Shown: one piece after another, positions 7,979 through 15,603 of the stretch
Position numbering within the stretch: the first letter of the stretch is position 1
Layout: the number at the start of each line of letters is the position of its first letter
Assembly: GCA_903831655.1 (NCBI GenBank)
Contig: CAIKYO010000053.1
Span: forward strand, 1-38,755
Direction of reading: 5' to 3'
Length of the DNA: 38,755 nt
DNA from: an uncultured Burkholderiales bacterium
Lineage (GTDB): Bacteria; Pseudomonadota; Gammaproteobacteria; Burkholderiales; Burkholderiaceae_C
Position numbers and translations under genes: made by a program
The notes under the pieces: model-generated
What the model was told of the DNA's origin: nothing
The model's database searches: none
What the model saw: the letters and a program-made list of their open reading frames with translations, nothing else

Positions 7979-8746
7979 TCAATGGTTTTGAGATCCGCGG
8001 TGTGCCCAAGCGGTGGTGTGATTTTCCACGAAGCTAAAGAGTTCGTACATGACCATTGCCATGGCACCCACCACCACCAAGCCTGCAAAGGCCAAACCCA
8101 TTTGCATGGCAGAGCCAGCCGAGATGAGCAAGTAGCCAATGCCCTCATTGGCAGCGGTCATCTCAGACACGGTGGTGCCTACAAAAGCCAAGGTGATGGC
8201 CACCTTCAATGAGGCAAAGAAGTAGGGCATTGAGCGGGGTAGACCGACTTTGATCAGCACGTCCCACCTTTTGGCGCCAAGCACTCTGAGCACATCTTCC
8301 AGTTCGGGCTCGAGGGTGGCAAGACCGGTGGCGATGTTGACGGTGATGGGGAAGAAGCTGATCAAAAAAGCGGTCAAAATGGCCGGTCCAATTCCAATGC
8401 CAAACCACACAACCAAGATAGGAACAAATGCAGCTTTTGGCAATGCATTGAAGGCCGTCATGAGGGGGTAAGCTGCGGCATAAGCCAAGCGTGAGCTTCC
8501 AATCACAAAGCCCAACAGCACGCCCACCACGATGGCAATGCCAAATCCAGCCATGGTGACCCAAAAGGTCCTCCAAGCATGAGCGGCAATGACCCCTTTG
8601 AACTCAATGAGTTGAGAGAGGATGCGAAGGGGGCTGGGAAAGATGAATTCAGAGACATCAAACGCAGAGCAAACCAATTGCCACAGCAAAATGGTGGCAA
8701 TCAATAGGATCCAGGGAGAGCTTTGCTCGAGTTTCTTGGAATTCAT
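7979..8746 (-). CDS. ABC transporter permease, SsuC/TauC family
   Basis: A 255-aa inner-membrane permease with about six hydrophobic segments. The EAA loop that docks on the ATPase is visible as 'LEDVLRVLGAKRWDVLIKVGLP', and 'ALPKAAFVPILVVWFGIG' is typical of the nitrate/sulfonate/taurine/pyrimidine permease family (BPD_transp_1). It is the third gene of a minus-strand set: substrate-binding protein, ATPase, permease, with 32 bases between the ATPase stop and this start. Because it follows purine-ring degradation genes on the same strand, import of a nitrogen-rich heterocycle or ureide is plausible, but family members also carry sulfonates and pyrimidine precursors. Confidence 0.88.
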   Translation of the reverse strand: MNSKKLEQSSPWILLIATILLWQLVCSAFDVSEFIFPSPLRILSQLIEFKGVIAAHAWRTFWVTMAGFGIAIVVGVLLGFVIGSSRLAYAAAYPLMTAFNALPKAAFVPILVVWFGIGIGPAILTAFLISFFPITVNIATGLATLEPELEDVLRVLGAKRWDVLIKVGLPRSMPYFFASLKVAITLAFVGTTVSEMTAANEGIGYLLISAGSAMQMGLAFAGLVVVGAMAMVMYELFSFVENHTTAWAHRGSQNH

Positions 8747-8778
8747 GGTTCGTGTAGGTGCAGTTTGTTTTTTTGAGT

Positions 8779-9603
8779 TCAGGTGGTCAAGGGGGTATTG
8801 GAGCGAATGGCACCAATGTGACCCCTGAGCTCATGAACAATGTCAGCGAATTCGGGCGTATAGGTGAGTTCCAAATCTCTGGGTCTGGGCAACTCAATTT
8901 CCCGCCTGACGATGAAACGTCCTGGGCTCTTGGACATCACGTATACGGTATCAGCTAAAAACACGGACTCTCTTAAGTCGTGGGTGACCAAAATCACGTT
9001 AAAACGTTGTTCGGTCCACAAGTCCCTCAAAATGCACCACAACTCCTCTCGGGTGAATGCATCCAAAGCTCCAAAGGGCTCGTCTAACAAAAGCATTTTG
9101 GGCTCGTGAATCAGGGCTCTACAAATGCTGGCCCTTTGTTGCATGCCGCCCGAGAGTTGCCAAGGGTACTTTCTCTCGTAGCCTGCCAAGCCCACGCGCT
9201 TTAAGAGTTCACAGGCACGGTGCTCGTATTCTGCTTTTTTCTCTTTGAATTGCTCTCTGTAGGGCTCGACAATCTCAAGGGGCAAGAGCACATTGTCAAG
9301 GGTGGTTCTCCAAGGCAAAAGGGAAGGCGCTTGAAAGGCCATGCCTGAGATCTTCAGAGGTCCAGTGACCTCCTTGCCCTCCACCTTGATCACACCTTTT
9401 GAGGGACGTCTAAGGCCCGTGGTGAGTTTCATGAAAGTGGATTTTCCGCAACCCGAAGGTCCCACCAAGGCGATGAACTCGCCAGATTTGACCTCCAAAT
9501 TGATGGCCTCAACGGCAAACTGTTGCTGGGCCAGCAGTTCTTCGTTGTAGGCCAGCCATACGTCCTGGAACGATACGAAGCTATCCTGAGGGGATGAGCT
9601 CAT
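8779..9603 (-). CDS. ABC transporter ATP-binding protein, SsuB/TauB family
   Basis: A cytoplasmic ATPase powering the adjacent permease. From the chosen start it is 274 aa: Walker A 'GPSGCGKST' at 48-56, signature 'LSGGMQQ' at 150-156, Walker B 'LLLDEP' at 171-176, and switch His208 in 'VTHD'. The frame is open upstream to 9660, but the ATG at 9603 overlaps the stop of the binding-protein gene as ATGA. Family proteins begin near this point and the upstream extension is a basic sequence without similarity, so 9603 is preferred. The overlap implies translational coupling with the substrate-binding protein. The sequence groups with nitrate/sulfonate/taurine-type ATPases. Confidence 0.9.
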   Translation of the reverse strand: MSSSPQDSFVSFQDVWLAYNEELLAQQQFAVEAINLEVKSGEFIALVGPSGCGKSTFMKLTTGLRRPSKGVIKVEGKEVTGPLKISGMAFQAPSLLPWRTTLDNVLLPLEIVEPYREQFKEKKAEYEHRACELLKRVGLAGYERKYPWQLSGGMQQRASICRALIHEPKMLLLDEPFGALDAFTREELWCILRDLWTEQRFNVILVTHDLRESVFLADTVYVMSKSPGRFIVRREIELPRPRDLELTYTPEFADIVHELRGHIGAIRSNTPLTT

Positions 9604-10634
9604 TTGAGTTTGGGTAAAACGTTGAGTTCTTTGGCGCTTGGGAGGTACGCAGGTGTCCAAACGGCATCAGGGTTGACACGGGTTTTGGTCGCAAAGGCGT
9701 CAGACACTTGGCTGGCCATCAGGCTCAAACGAGGCATGTTGACTTGGCCAAACCCCTCAGCGTGTGCGTCAGGTGAGTTGATCACGGTGTTCAGTGCCAA
9801 CTGCAAACGGCGAACTTCAAGGGGAACATTGATGATGCCATCACGTGCTTTGACGGTTTCAATGGCTTTTTCTTGGTTTGCAAAAATGTCTTTCATACCC
9901 AGGGCAAAGGCTCTGAGAAAAGCCTTGGCAGCAGCGGGATTTTCTTTCAAGAACTTGGGTGACGCGATGATGGCGTTGCCGTAGAGTTTCACGCCATAGT
10001 CGGGGTACTGGAGCACCACAACGTCGTCGGCTTTGACGCCACGCGCTTCAATGTTCAAGAGTGAGGTGAATGTGAATCCAGTGATCGCATCCAAGTCGCC
10101 TTTGACCAACATGGTCTCACGCAATGTGGGATCCATGGCCGTCCAAGTCACGTCGGTGATGTTATTGGCTTTGGCAAACAGGGGGAAGGCTCTGCGGCCA
10201 GCATCAAAGACTGGCGCTCCGAGTTTTTTGCCGATGAGGTCAGAAGGTTTTTTGATGCCAGACTTTTTAAGCGCCATGACCGATGCAGGCGTGTTGTTGT
10301 AGACCATCATGATGGCCACTGGTTTGTTGGGGGCGTCGGGATTGTTGGCGTGGAACTCCATGAGTGAGGCCAAGTCAGCAAAACCCATGTCGTAAGAGCC
10401 AGAAGCCACGCGGGTCACGGTTCCGCCTGAGCCGTTTCCGGTGTCCACGGTCACGTCCAACTTCTCGCTCTTGAAGTAGCCCTTTGATTCAGGAACTAAA
10501 AACAAGGCTGCAGGGCCTTCAAATCTCCAGTCGAGTTGGAATTTAACGGGTGTGTTTTGAGCCATTGATGCCGCACCGGTCATCGTGAGGGCAAGTGCCA
10601 AGGTGGCTCTTAGTTTTGAAAAATGCAATTTCAT
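9600..10634 (-). CDS. ABC transporter substrate-binding protein, NMT1/THI5-like
   Basis: Periplasmic solute receptor. I chose the ATG at 10634 because a GGAG lies six bases upstream and it begins a standard signal peptide (MKLHFSKLRATLALALTMTGAASMAQ, cleavage after 'SMA'); an in-frame TTG at 10646 lacks this support. The mature protein opens with 'PVKFQLDWRFEGPAALFLVPESKGYF', the start of the NMT1 fold, followed by 'GSYDMGFADLASLMEF' and 'LIGKKLGAPVFDAGRRAF'. Relatives bind sulfonates, pyrimidine precursors, hydantoins, nitrate or riboflavin. Position next to allantoate and allantoin genes suggests a purine-derived or ureide ligand, but this is not proven. It is first in the three-gene transporter set. 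Confidence 0.88.
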   Translation of the reverse strand: MKLHFSKLRATLALALTMTGAASMAQNTPVKFQLDWRFEGPAALFLVPESKGYFKSEKLDVTVDTGNGSGGTVTRVASGSYDMGFADLASLMEFHANNPDAPNKPVAIMMVYNNTPASVMALKKSGIKKPSDLIGKKLGAPVFDAGRRAFPLFAKANNITDVTWTAMDPTLRETMLVKGDLDAITGFTFTSLLNIEARGVKADDVVVLQYPDYGVKLYGNAIIASPKFLKENPAAAKAFLRAFALGMKDIFANQEKAIETVKARDGIINVPLEVRRLQLALNTVINSPDAHAEGFGQVNMPRLSLMASQVSDAFATKTRVNPDAVWTPAYLPSAKELNVLPKLK

Positions 10635-10723
10635 GACTGACTCCAAAGTTTTTTAATTAAACATCTCAAGCAATTTCGGTGCCCAATGGTGACGTACAAG
10701 CAAGGCTCATTGATTCAAAGTGG

Positions 10724-10802
10724 TGCATTGGGAAGTCCAATGCAGCTTTTGTGTCCTAGCCTTTGAACTGAAGAATCCAAAACGGTGCGTTGATTTTGGA
10801 TT
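10724..10802 (-). promoter_or_regulatory. Two perfect hairpins in the leader of the NMT1-type transporter operon
   Basis: The 240-base gap 10635-10874 holds two separate perfect inverted repeats. One is AATCCAAAA (10774-10782) with TTTTGGATT (10794-10802), loop 11; the other is TGCATTGG (10724-10731) with CCAATGCA (10737-10744), loop 5. Both lie between the stop of the M20 gene and the start of the binding-protein gene, all on minus. Neither is followed by a long T run, so they are weak candidates for intrinsic terminators. They may be operators, an RNA processing element or a regulatory leader. I could not match them to a known riboswitch class. Confidence 0.4.
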
Positions 10803-10874
10803 GATCCAGTTTGGTGCCATTTCCAGTTTAGCGCAATACTGGGGAGAGATTTTGCACTAAATTTGGAAGCTTTT

Positions 10875-12218
10875 TTAGTTTCTGAGCTTGGGGTTGCTCA
10901 TTAAGTCGTAAAGTGTTCTGGCAACCACCTGGGTTGCTTTGAGCAAATCACTGAGCAGGAGTCGTTCATCGGCCCGTTTGGCCCGAGATTCAAGGACGGT
11001 CCTTGGGCCTGCCCCATAGATCACACCGGGCACGCTTTGTTCTGCGTACAGGCGCACATCGGTGTACAGGGGTGTACCAACCGCAGGGATCGTTTCACCA
11101 AAAATGGCGTGAGCGTGTTTTTGCAGTCCTTCGATCAGGGGAGCTTGGGCCGCTTGGGGCTTCATGGACTCGGCCAAAAGCATGCGTTTGATCTCTACTT
11201 TGATGGGCTCTTGGTTGGGGTGCAACGCGTTGAAGTGCTCAATGGCTTGTTGAATGGTTGCGCGAATGGACTGCTCAACCGCACTTGAGTTTTCCTCCGG
11301 AATCATGCGTCGATCGAGTTTGAAGCTCACTCTCCCGGGCACCACATTCGTGTTGGTGCCCCCTTGAATGGTCCCCACATTGAGATAGGGGTGTTTGATA
11401 CCTGCAATCTCAGAGGAGATGGCTTTGTAATCCTCGTTCAAGGCGTACAAAGCGTTTAGAACATGTGTGGTGGCTTGAAGTGCATCAGAGCCCGATTGCG
11501 GAATGGCCGCGTGTGCCATCTTGCCTTGAAGGGTCACCTCCATTTGTAAGCAACCGTTGTGAGCGGTCACGACTTCGTAGCTAAAGCCGGCGGCTAACAT
11601 CAAGTTGGGCTTTGTGAGTTGGTGTTTGAGTAGCCATCCAGGTCCAAGTTCCCCCCCAAACTCTTCGTCATAGGTGAAGTGCAACTCGACTTGCCCCAAG
11701 GGAGGGGGAGACGAGCTTTGTCCGCTAGAAGTGGCGAGTGTCTCACTCAAATGCTTCAAGGCTCTTAGCGCAAAGGTAAATGTGGAAAAATCAGATTTGC
11801 TCACTGCACTGGCTTTGCCGTATAAGTAGCCCTCTTCGATTTGTGCGCCATAGGGGTCGTGTTCCCACCCCTCGCCAGGTGGGACGACGTCCCCATGAGC
11901 GTTCATCGCCAGTGTGATGCCCCAGGGGGATTTCAGCTGAAGTGCATCTAGGGATTGGGGACCTTGGGAGCTGAAACCTTGGCGAACAATCAAATTGGTG
12001 ATGGATTCAAGTCCTGCAGCTTTGACCACTTCATTTGGAACGGGGTGATGTTCAGCAGAAAATCCCATGTCCTTGAGCATCAAAGCCGTTTGCTCAGCAT
12101 GAGGCGCATTTTTGCCAGGAGGTGTGTCCGTGGGTATTCTCACCAAAGCTTGCAAAAATTTCACCTGTTCTTCAAAGTGATTTTGAACCCATTGGTCCAA
12201 TTGTTCGTAAGGAGTCAT
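10875..12218 (-). CDS. M20-family (ArgE/DapE-like) hydrolase with divergent metal ligands
   Basis: A 447-aa protein of the M20 amidohydrolase fold. The first metal motif 'AHGDVVPPGEGW' and the 'DEE' motif in 'FTYDEEFGGELGPG' are intact, as is the dimerisation region 'KMAHAAIP...GSDALQA'. By eye, three other ligands differ: the bridging Asp of the usual 'GAADMKGG' is Val in 'SAVSKSD', the later Glu of 'GEPT' is lost in 'AAGFSYEVVTAHNG', and the C-terminal His of 'AHxPDE' is Lys in 'AKRADERL'. It begins eight bases after the UraD::AllC stop, so it is in the same operon. Possible roles are hydrolysis of a late ureide such as ureidoglycolate or a carbamoyl amino acid, but the substrate is unknown. 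Confidence 0.8.
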   Translation of the reverse strand: MTPYEQLDQWVQNHFEEQVKFLQALVRIPTDTPPGKNAPHAEQTALMLKDMGFSAEHHPVPNEVVKAAGLESITNLIVRQGFSSQGPQSLDALQLKSPWGITLAMNAHGDVVPPGEGWEHDPYGAQIEEGYLYGKASAVSKSDFSTFTFALRALKHLSETLATSSGQSSSPPPLGQVELHFTYDEEFGGELGPGWLLKHQLTKPNLMLAAGFSYEVVTAHNGCLQMEVTLQGKMAHAAIPQSGSDALQATTHVLNALYALNEDYKAISSEIAGIKHPYLNVGTIQGGTNTNVVPGRVSFKLDRRMIPEENSSAVEQSIRATIQQAIEHFNALHPNQEPIKVEIKRMLLAESMKPQAAQAPLIEGLQKHAHAIFGETIPAVGTPLYTDVRLYAEQSVPGVIYGAGPRTVLESRAKRADERLLLSDLLKATQVVARTLYDLMSNPKLRN

Positions 12219-12226
12219 GACGTGGT

Positions 12227-14038
12227 CTAAGAAAGGTTAAGGGACTGGTGTTGGGCAAGGTCTAGTGAATGAAGGCTCAAGAGGAGCGCTTCAAAGGCGA
12301 GTTGCATGTCATCCGTCGTGGTGGACTCTAGGGGGTTGTGACTGATGCCTGCATTTTGGCCTCTAACAAAGAGCATGGCTTGAGGCAAGATGTCATGAAT
12401 CTTCATGGCGTCATGACCCGCGCCGCTTGGGAGCTCTACCACCTTCAGGCCCAAGGCTTGGATTGCCTGTTTCCAATGTGTCATCAGGGCCTTGGAGCTG
12501 GGAGCCGCACTCACACTCAAGTTTTCTATTAATTCCAATTGAACACCCCTGCGTTCACAGATGAGTTCAGCTTGTCTGAGCACATCCGAGCACAGCGCAT
12601 CTCTTTGCTCATTGTTGGGTGCTCTCATATCAAGGCTTAAATTCACACGACCGGGTACCACATTGATGGAGCCATTGGGAACTTCAAAAATGCCCATGGT
12701 CGCCACACTGTCAGCATCTTGTGCAGCTCTGGCTTCCATGAAAAGCGCCAACTCGGCTGCCGCGCAAGCCGCATCCTTTCGAGTCTTCATGGGCGTGGTT
12801 CCTGAATGAGAGGCCATGCCTTTGATCGAGCCTACAAAACGCTTGGAGCCATTGATTGACGTTACAAGTCCCAGGGGGGCATTCAACGCATTGAGCACAG
12901 GGCCTTGTTCGATGTGAACTTCCAAAAAACCTATGTATTGCTTGGGATCACGCTGGATGGAGGAAATTTGAGATGGATCCAAGCCAACTTGGCGCATGGC
13001 TTGCTCCAAAGTAACACCATGTGCGTCGCTTTGTTCGAGCCACTTGGGGTTGAATTGACCTGTTAACGCGCTGGAGGCCAAAAAAGTGGCTGGAAAGCGT
13101 TGTCCTTCTTCCTCAGCAAATGCCACTACCTCAATGTTGTATCCAAGGCGAATTTGTTTCTCTTTTAAATTTTTGACTGCGGCGATGGCACAAAAAATAC
13201 CGAGCCGTCCATCGTATTTGCCACCATTTCTGACCGTATCGTAGTGCGAACCCATGAGCAATGTTTTTGCAGCATCTGCTGAATGTGGCTTGGCAAGGTA
13301 CAGGCCAACCACATTACCTACGGCGTCTTGACTCACCTGGTCAAAACCAGTCTCTCTCATCAGCGCCTCAAGGTGGGCTGCGCACTGGCGGTGGGCTGGG
13401 GTGAGATAAGTCACGGTCAAGACAGGGGGATTTGAGACCTCATCTTCGCTATATTGAGCCAATTCTTCGTGCCAGTCCCAGATCATCTCGCCAATCACTG
13501 GGGAGGTATTCATTTTTTCATTCAAACGAATTTCAGCAATGCGGTGAATGTTTCGAATGGCCTCGGCCATCTCAAAATCCCGGGGGTTGGCCAATCTCCG
13601 CTCCAGCGTTTGAATGATCTCGGTTCGCGTGAGTCCCAATCCTCTTGGACCACGAACTGCCAAAATGAAGCCAAAGCTAAATCGGGATTTGTAGGCTTGA
13701 TTCAAACGCGTCAGAGCAGCGTACTCCTCTTGTGTGCAAAAGGCCAGGCCAGCCTTTCGCTGTTCATTTTGAGAATCAAGAGTCAAAGTCGGATCAATTT
13801 GAGCTTTTCCGGTCAACTCGGGGTGCGCATTGATCAAATCCAATTTTTGCGCTTCGCTGGATCGCTCAAGCACCTCCACCAAGGCCATCTTGAAAGCGTG
13901 GATGCTGGCGAATGGCCTTTGCTGAAGTGCGGCCAACACGATCCAGTCCGAATGTTCATATAAACCTGACAAGCCCGTTGGGCCAGTAAGGAGATGTTCA
14001 GGGCTTGATCGATTGAGGTCTTCGAGTGTGAGTGACAT
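12227..14038 (-). CDS. Fused OHCU decarboxylase (UraD) and allantoate amidohydrolase (AllC)
   Basis: A two-enzyme protein of 603 aa. Residues 1-170 are 2-oxo-4-hydroxy-4-carboxy-5-ureidoimidazoline decarboxylase, with catalytic His72 in 'NAHPELTG', Glu92 in 'SQNEQ' and the 'RFSFGFILAVRG' block. Residues 180-600 are an M20 allantoate amidohydrolase: 'GSHYDTV' (H265), 'GKYDGRLG' (D276), 'AEEEGQRFP' (E310-E311), 'LEVHIEQGP' (H375) and 'ISHNP' (H567). It should make (S)-allantoin from OHCU and later open allantoate to ureidoglycine, CO2 and ammonia. The frame is open to 14176, but that would overlap the allantoinase coding region; the ATG at 14038 begins the UraD fold 28 bases after the puuE stop. 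An internal ATG at 13513 could make AllC alone but has no visible ribosome site. Confidence 0.87.
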   Translation of the reverse strand: MSLTLEDLNRSSPEHLLTGPTGLSGLYEHSDWIVLAALQQRPFASIHAFKMALVEVLERSSEAQKLDLINAHPELTGKAQIDPTLTLDSQNEQRKAGLAFCTQEEYAALTRLNQAYKSRFSFGFILAVRGPRGLGLTRTEIIQTLERRLANPRDFEMAEAIRNIHRIAEIRLNEKMNTSPVIGEMIWDWHEELAQYSEDEVSNPPVLTVTYLTPAHRQCAAHLEALMRETGFDQVSQDAVGNVVGLYLAKPHSADAAKTLLMGSHYDTVRNGGKYDGRLGIFCAIAAVKNLKEKQIRLGYNIEVVAFAEEEGQRFPATFLASSALTGQFNPKWLEQSDAHGVTLEQAMRQVGLDPSQISSIQRDPKQYIGFLEVHIEQGPVLNALNAPLGLVTSINGSKRFVGSIKGMASHSGTTPMKTRKDAACAAAELALFMEARAAQDADSVATMGIFEVPNGSINVVPGRVNLSLDMRAPNNEQRDALCSDVLRQAELICERRGVQLELIENLSVSAAPSSKALMTHWKQAIQALGLKVVELPSGAGHDAMKIHDILPQAMLFVRGQNAGISHNPLESTTTDDMQLAFEALLLSLHSLDLAQHQSLNLS

Positions 14039-14066
14039 TGATGAGCTGTTAAGTTGAGGTGGAGGA

Positions 14067-15002
14067 TTAGGCCATCGGATGATGAGCTCTCCAATGGTTG
14101 GCAATATCGATTCTCTTGCAAACCCAAACTCGATCGAATTGGGCAATGTGGTCAAGGAATTTTTGCAGCGCAACAATGCGCCCTGGCCGACCCAAGAGCC
14201 TGCAATGCATGCCCACGCTCATCATTTTAGGGGACTCCTCACCTTCGGCATACAAGGCGTCGAAAGAGTCTCTGAGGTAGATGAAGAAGTCTTGCGCTTG
14301 AGAAAACCCTTGAGGAAGCGAAAACCTCATGTCGTTGCAATCCAATGTGTAGGGGACGATCAAATGGGGTTGGGTTTTTCCATGGGAGTCCTTGACCTGC
14401 ATCCAAAAGGGCAAATCATCTCCATAGTAGTCGCTGTCATAAGCAACCCCACCTTGGTCGAGCAAGAGTCTTCGGGTGTTGGGGCTGTCTCTGCCTGTGT
14501 ACCACCCAATCTGGTTTGATTGGGTGATCGCTTGGATGCCTTCAAGGCCAAGTCGAATGTGTTCCTTTTCCTCTTGTTCAGGCATGTTTTGATAATGCAC
14601 CCATCTGTAGGAGTGGCAAGCGATTTCGTGCCCGAGTTCCACCAAGGCGTGAGCCAGTTCGGGGTGTCGTTGCAAAGCCATGGTGACGCCAAAAACGGTC
14701 AATGGGAGTGAGCGTTTTTCAAACTCCTTCAAAATACGCCAAACTCCTACCCTGGAGCCGTATTCATAAATGCTCTCCATGCTCAAGTGGCGGTCGGGAT
14801 AAGAGGCAGGGTTGAACATCTCTGACAAAAATTGTTCACTTCCCTCGTCACCATGCAGCACCGAGTTTTCGCCACCCTCCTCATAATTGAGCACAAATTG
14901 AACAGCTATTTTGGCTCGATTGGGCCAATTTGCATGAGGAGGTTGTTTGGCGTACCCCACCAAATCTCTGGGGTAGGAGAGGGTGCTGTCGTAGGTTTTC
15001 AT
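14067..15002 (-). CDS. puuE: Allantoinase, PuuE type (polysaccharide-deacetylase-like)
   Basis: Cofactor-independent allantoinase converting allantoin to allantoate. The chosen ATG at 15002 gives 311 aa, the usual PuuE length, starting 'MKTYDSTLSYPRDLVGYA' as in the family; the open frame back to 15164 is unlike any family sequence and runs through the promoter region. Hallmarks are 'RIAVQFVLNYEEGGE'-like block ('KIAVQFVLNYEEGGENS'), 'PLTVFGVTMAL', 'GHEIACHSYRWVHYQ' and 'GWYTGRDSPNTRRLL'. It is the first gene of the minus-strand set puuE, uraD::allC, M20, and is divergent from the 5-hydroxyisourate hydrolase gene. Confidence 0.93.
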   Translation of the reverse strand: MKTYDSTLSYPRDLVGYAKQPPHANWPNRAKIAVQFVLNYEEGGENSVLHGDEGSEQFLSEMFNPASYPDRHLSMESIYEYGSRVGVWRILKEFEKRSLPLTVFGVTMALQRHPELAHALVELGHEIACHSYRWVHYQNMPEQEEKEHIRLGLEGIQAITQSNQIGWYTGRDSPNTRRLLLDQGGVAYDSDYYGDDLPFWMQVKDSHGKTQPHLIVPYTLDCNDMRFSLPQGFSQAQDFFIYLRDSFDALYAEGEESPKMMSVGMHCRLLGRPGRIVALQKFLDHIAQFDRVWVCKRIDIANHWRAHHPMA

Positions 15003-15093
15003 AGAGGAATGAAGCGTTACTTTTTTGGCAGTTAATGTGTTTTTTGGGTGATTTGTGTTCGATGTTAACTGAGAGCTTGGAGCATTAGAGCAA

Positions 15094-15121
15094 AAAATAA
15101 ACCTAAAATGAAGTCCATCAA
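15094..15121 (-). promoter_or_regulatory. Candidate sigma-70 promoter for puuE
   Basis: Read on minus: TTGATG (15121-15116), 16-base spacer, TATTTT (15099-15094), each matching four of six consensus bases. It lies about 90 bases before the puuE ATG in the divergent 180-base region 15003-15182. The match is modest. Confidence 0.35.
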
Positions 15122-15129
15122 CTGTGCTC

Positions 15130-15158
15130 TTGGCTTTTTGGGTCAAGAGTTTTAAGAT
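15130..15158 (+). promoter_or_regulatory. Candidate sigma-70 promoter for the hiuH/xdh/puuD arm
   Basis: TTGGCT (15130-15135), 17-base spacer, TAAGAT (15153-15158), ending 24 bases before the ATG at 15183. A ribosome site AAGGG (15169-15173) follows. Each hexamer matches four of six consensus bases with ideal spacing. Confidence 0.4.
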
Positions 15159-15182
15159 CAACACTCACAAGGGATCCTTTTT

Positions 15183-15533
15183 ATGGGACTTAGCACGCAC
15201 GTTTTGGATACCATGAATGGGCGCCCCGCTTCTGGCATGAAGGTTACCCTTTTTGAGTTGATCAATGGGCAATATGAGTTGCTGCAAGAGCATGTTCTCA
15301 ATGCAGACGGCAGGGTGCAAGGCGGATTGATTGACAACGACCACTTAAAGCAGGGCCAATACCGGCTCACTTTTGAGGTCGCCAGTTATTTCAAGGCTTT
15401 AGAGGTTGACCTGCCTGAGCCCAATTTTTTGAGCCTCGTTAACTTGGATTTTGGTGTTGCCAATCCGAAAGAGCATTATCATGTGCCTTTGCTGGTGAGT
15501 CCTTGGAGTTATTCCACTTACCGAGGCTCCTAA
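15183..15533 (+). CDS. uraH: 5-hydroxyisourate hydrolase (transthyretin-related)
   Basis: Hydrolyses 5-hydroxyisourate, the product of urate oxidation, to OHCU, which the UraD half of the fusion then decarboxylates. The 116-aa protein has the complete signature: 'LSTHVLD' with His6, 'NADGRVQGG' with Arg44, 'HYHVPLL' with His98/His100, and the C-terminal 'YRGS' tetrapeptide (113-116) that distinguishes the enzyme from transthyretin. No signal peptide is present, so it is cytoplasmic. An AAGGG lies nine bases before the ATG. It is first on the + arm, 70 bases ahead of xdhA, and divergent from puuE. The symbols pucM and hiuH are used for the same enzyme. Confidence 0.95.
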   Translation: MGLSTHVLDTMNGRPASGMKVTLFELINGQYELLQEHVLNADGRVQGGLIDNDHLKQGQYRLTFEVASYFKALEVDLPEPNFLSLVNLDFGVANPKEHYHVPLLVSPWSYSTYRGS

Positions 15534-15603
15534 TAGGTCACATGAAAATTAGTTTTTTGTCGTTGGCTTTATTTTTTTAATTGAACTTTTATTTGTACCG
15601 ATC

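Noticed and set aside
10811-10826. Sigma-54-like TGGCACC-N4-TGGAT on minus upstream of the NMT1 operon
   Set aside because: The -24 half is good but the -12 half has GA where the invariant GC is needed, and it lies about 180 bases before the gene.
14039-14176. N-terminal extension of the UraD::AllC fusion to 14176
   Set aside because: It would overlap the 3' part of puuE in another frame and adds no UraD-like sequence.
15003-15164. N-terminal extension of allantoinase back to 15164
   Set aside because: The extra 54 residues do not resemble the family and would cover the divergent promoter region; PuuE proteins begin at the ATG 15002.
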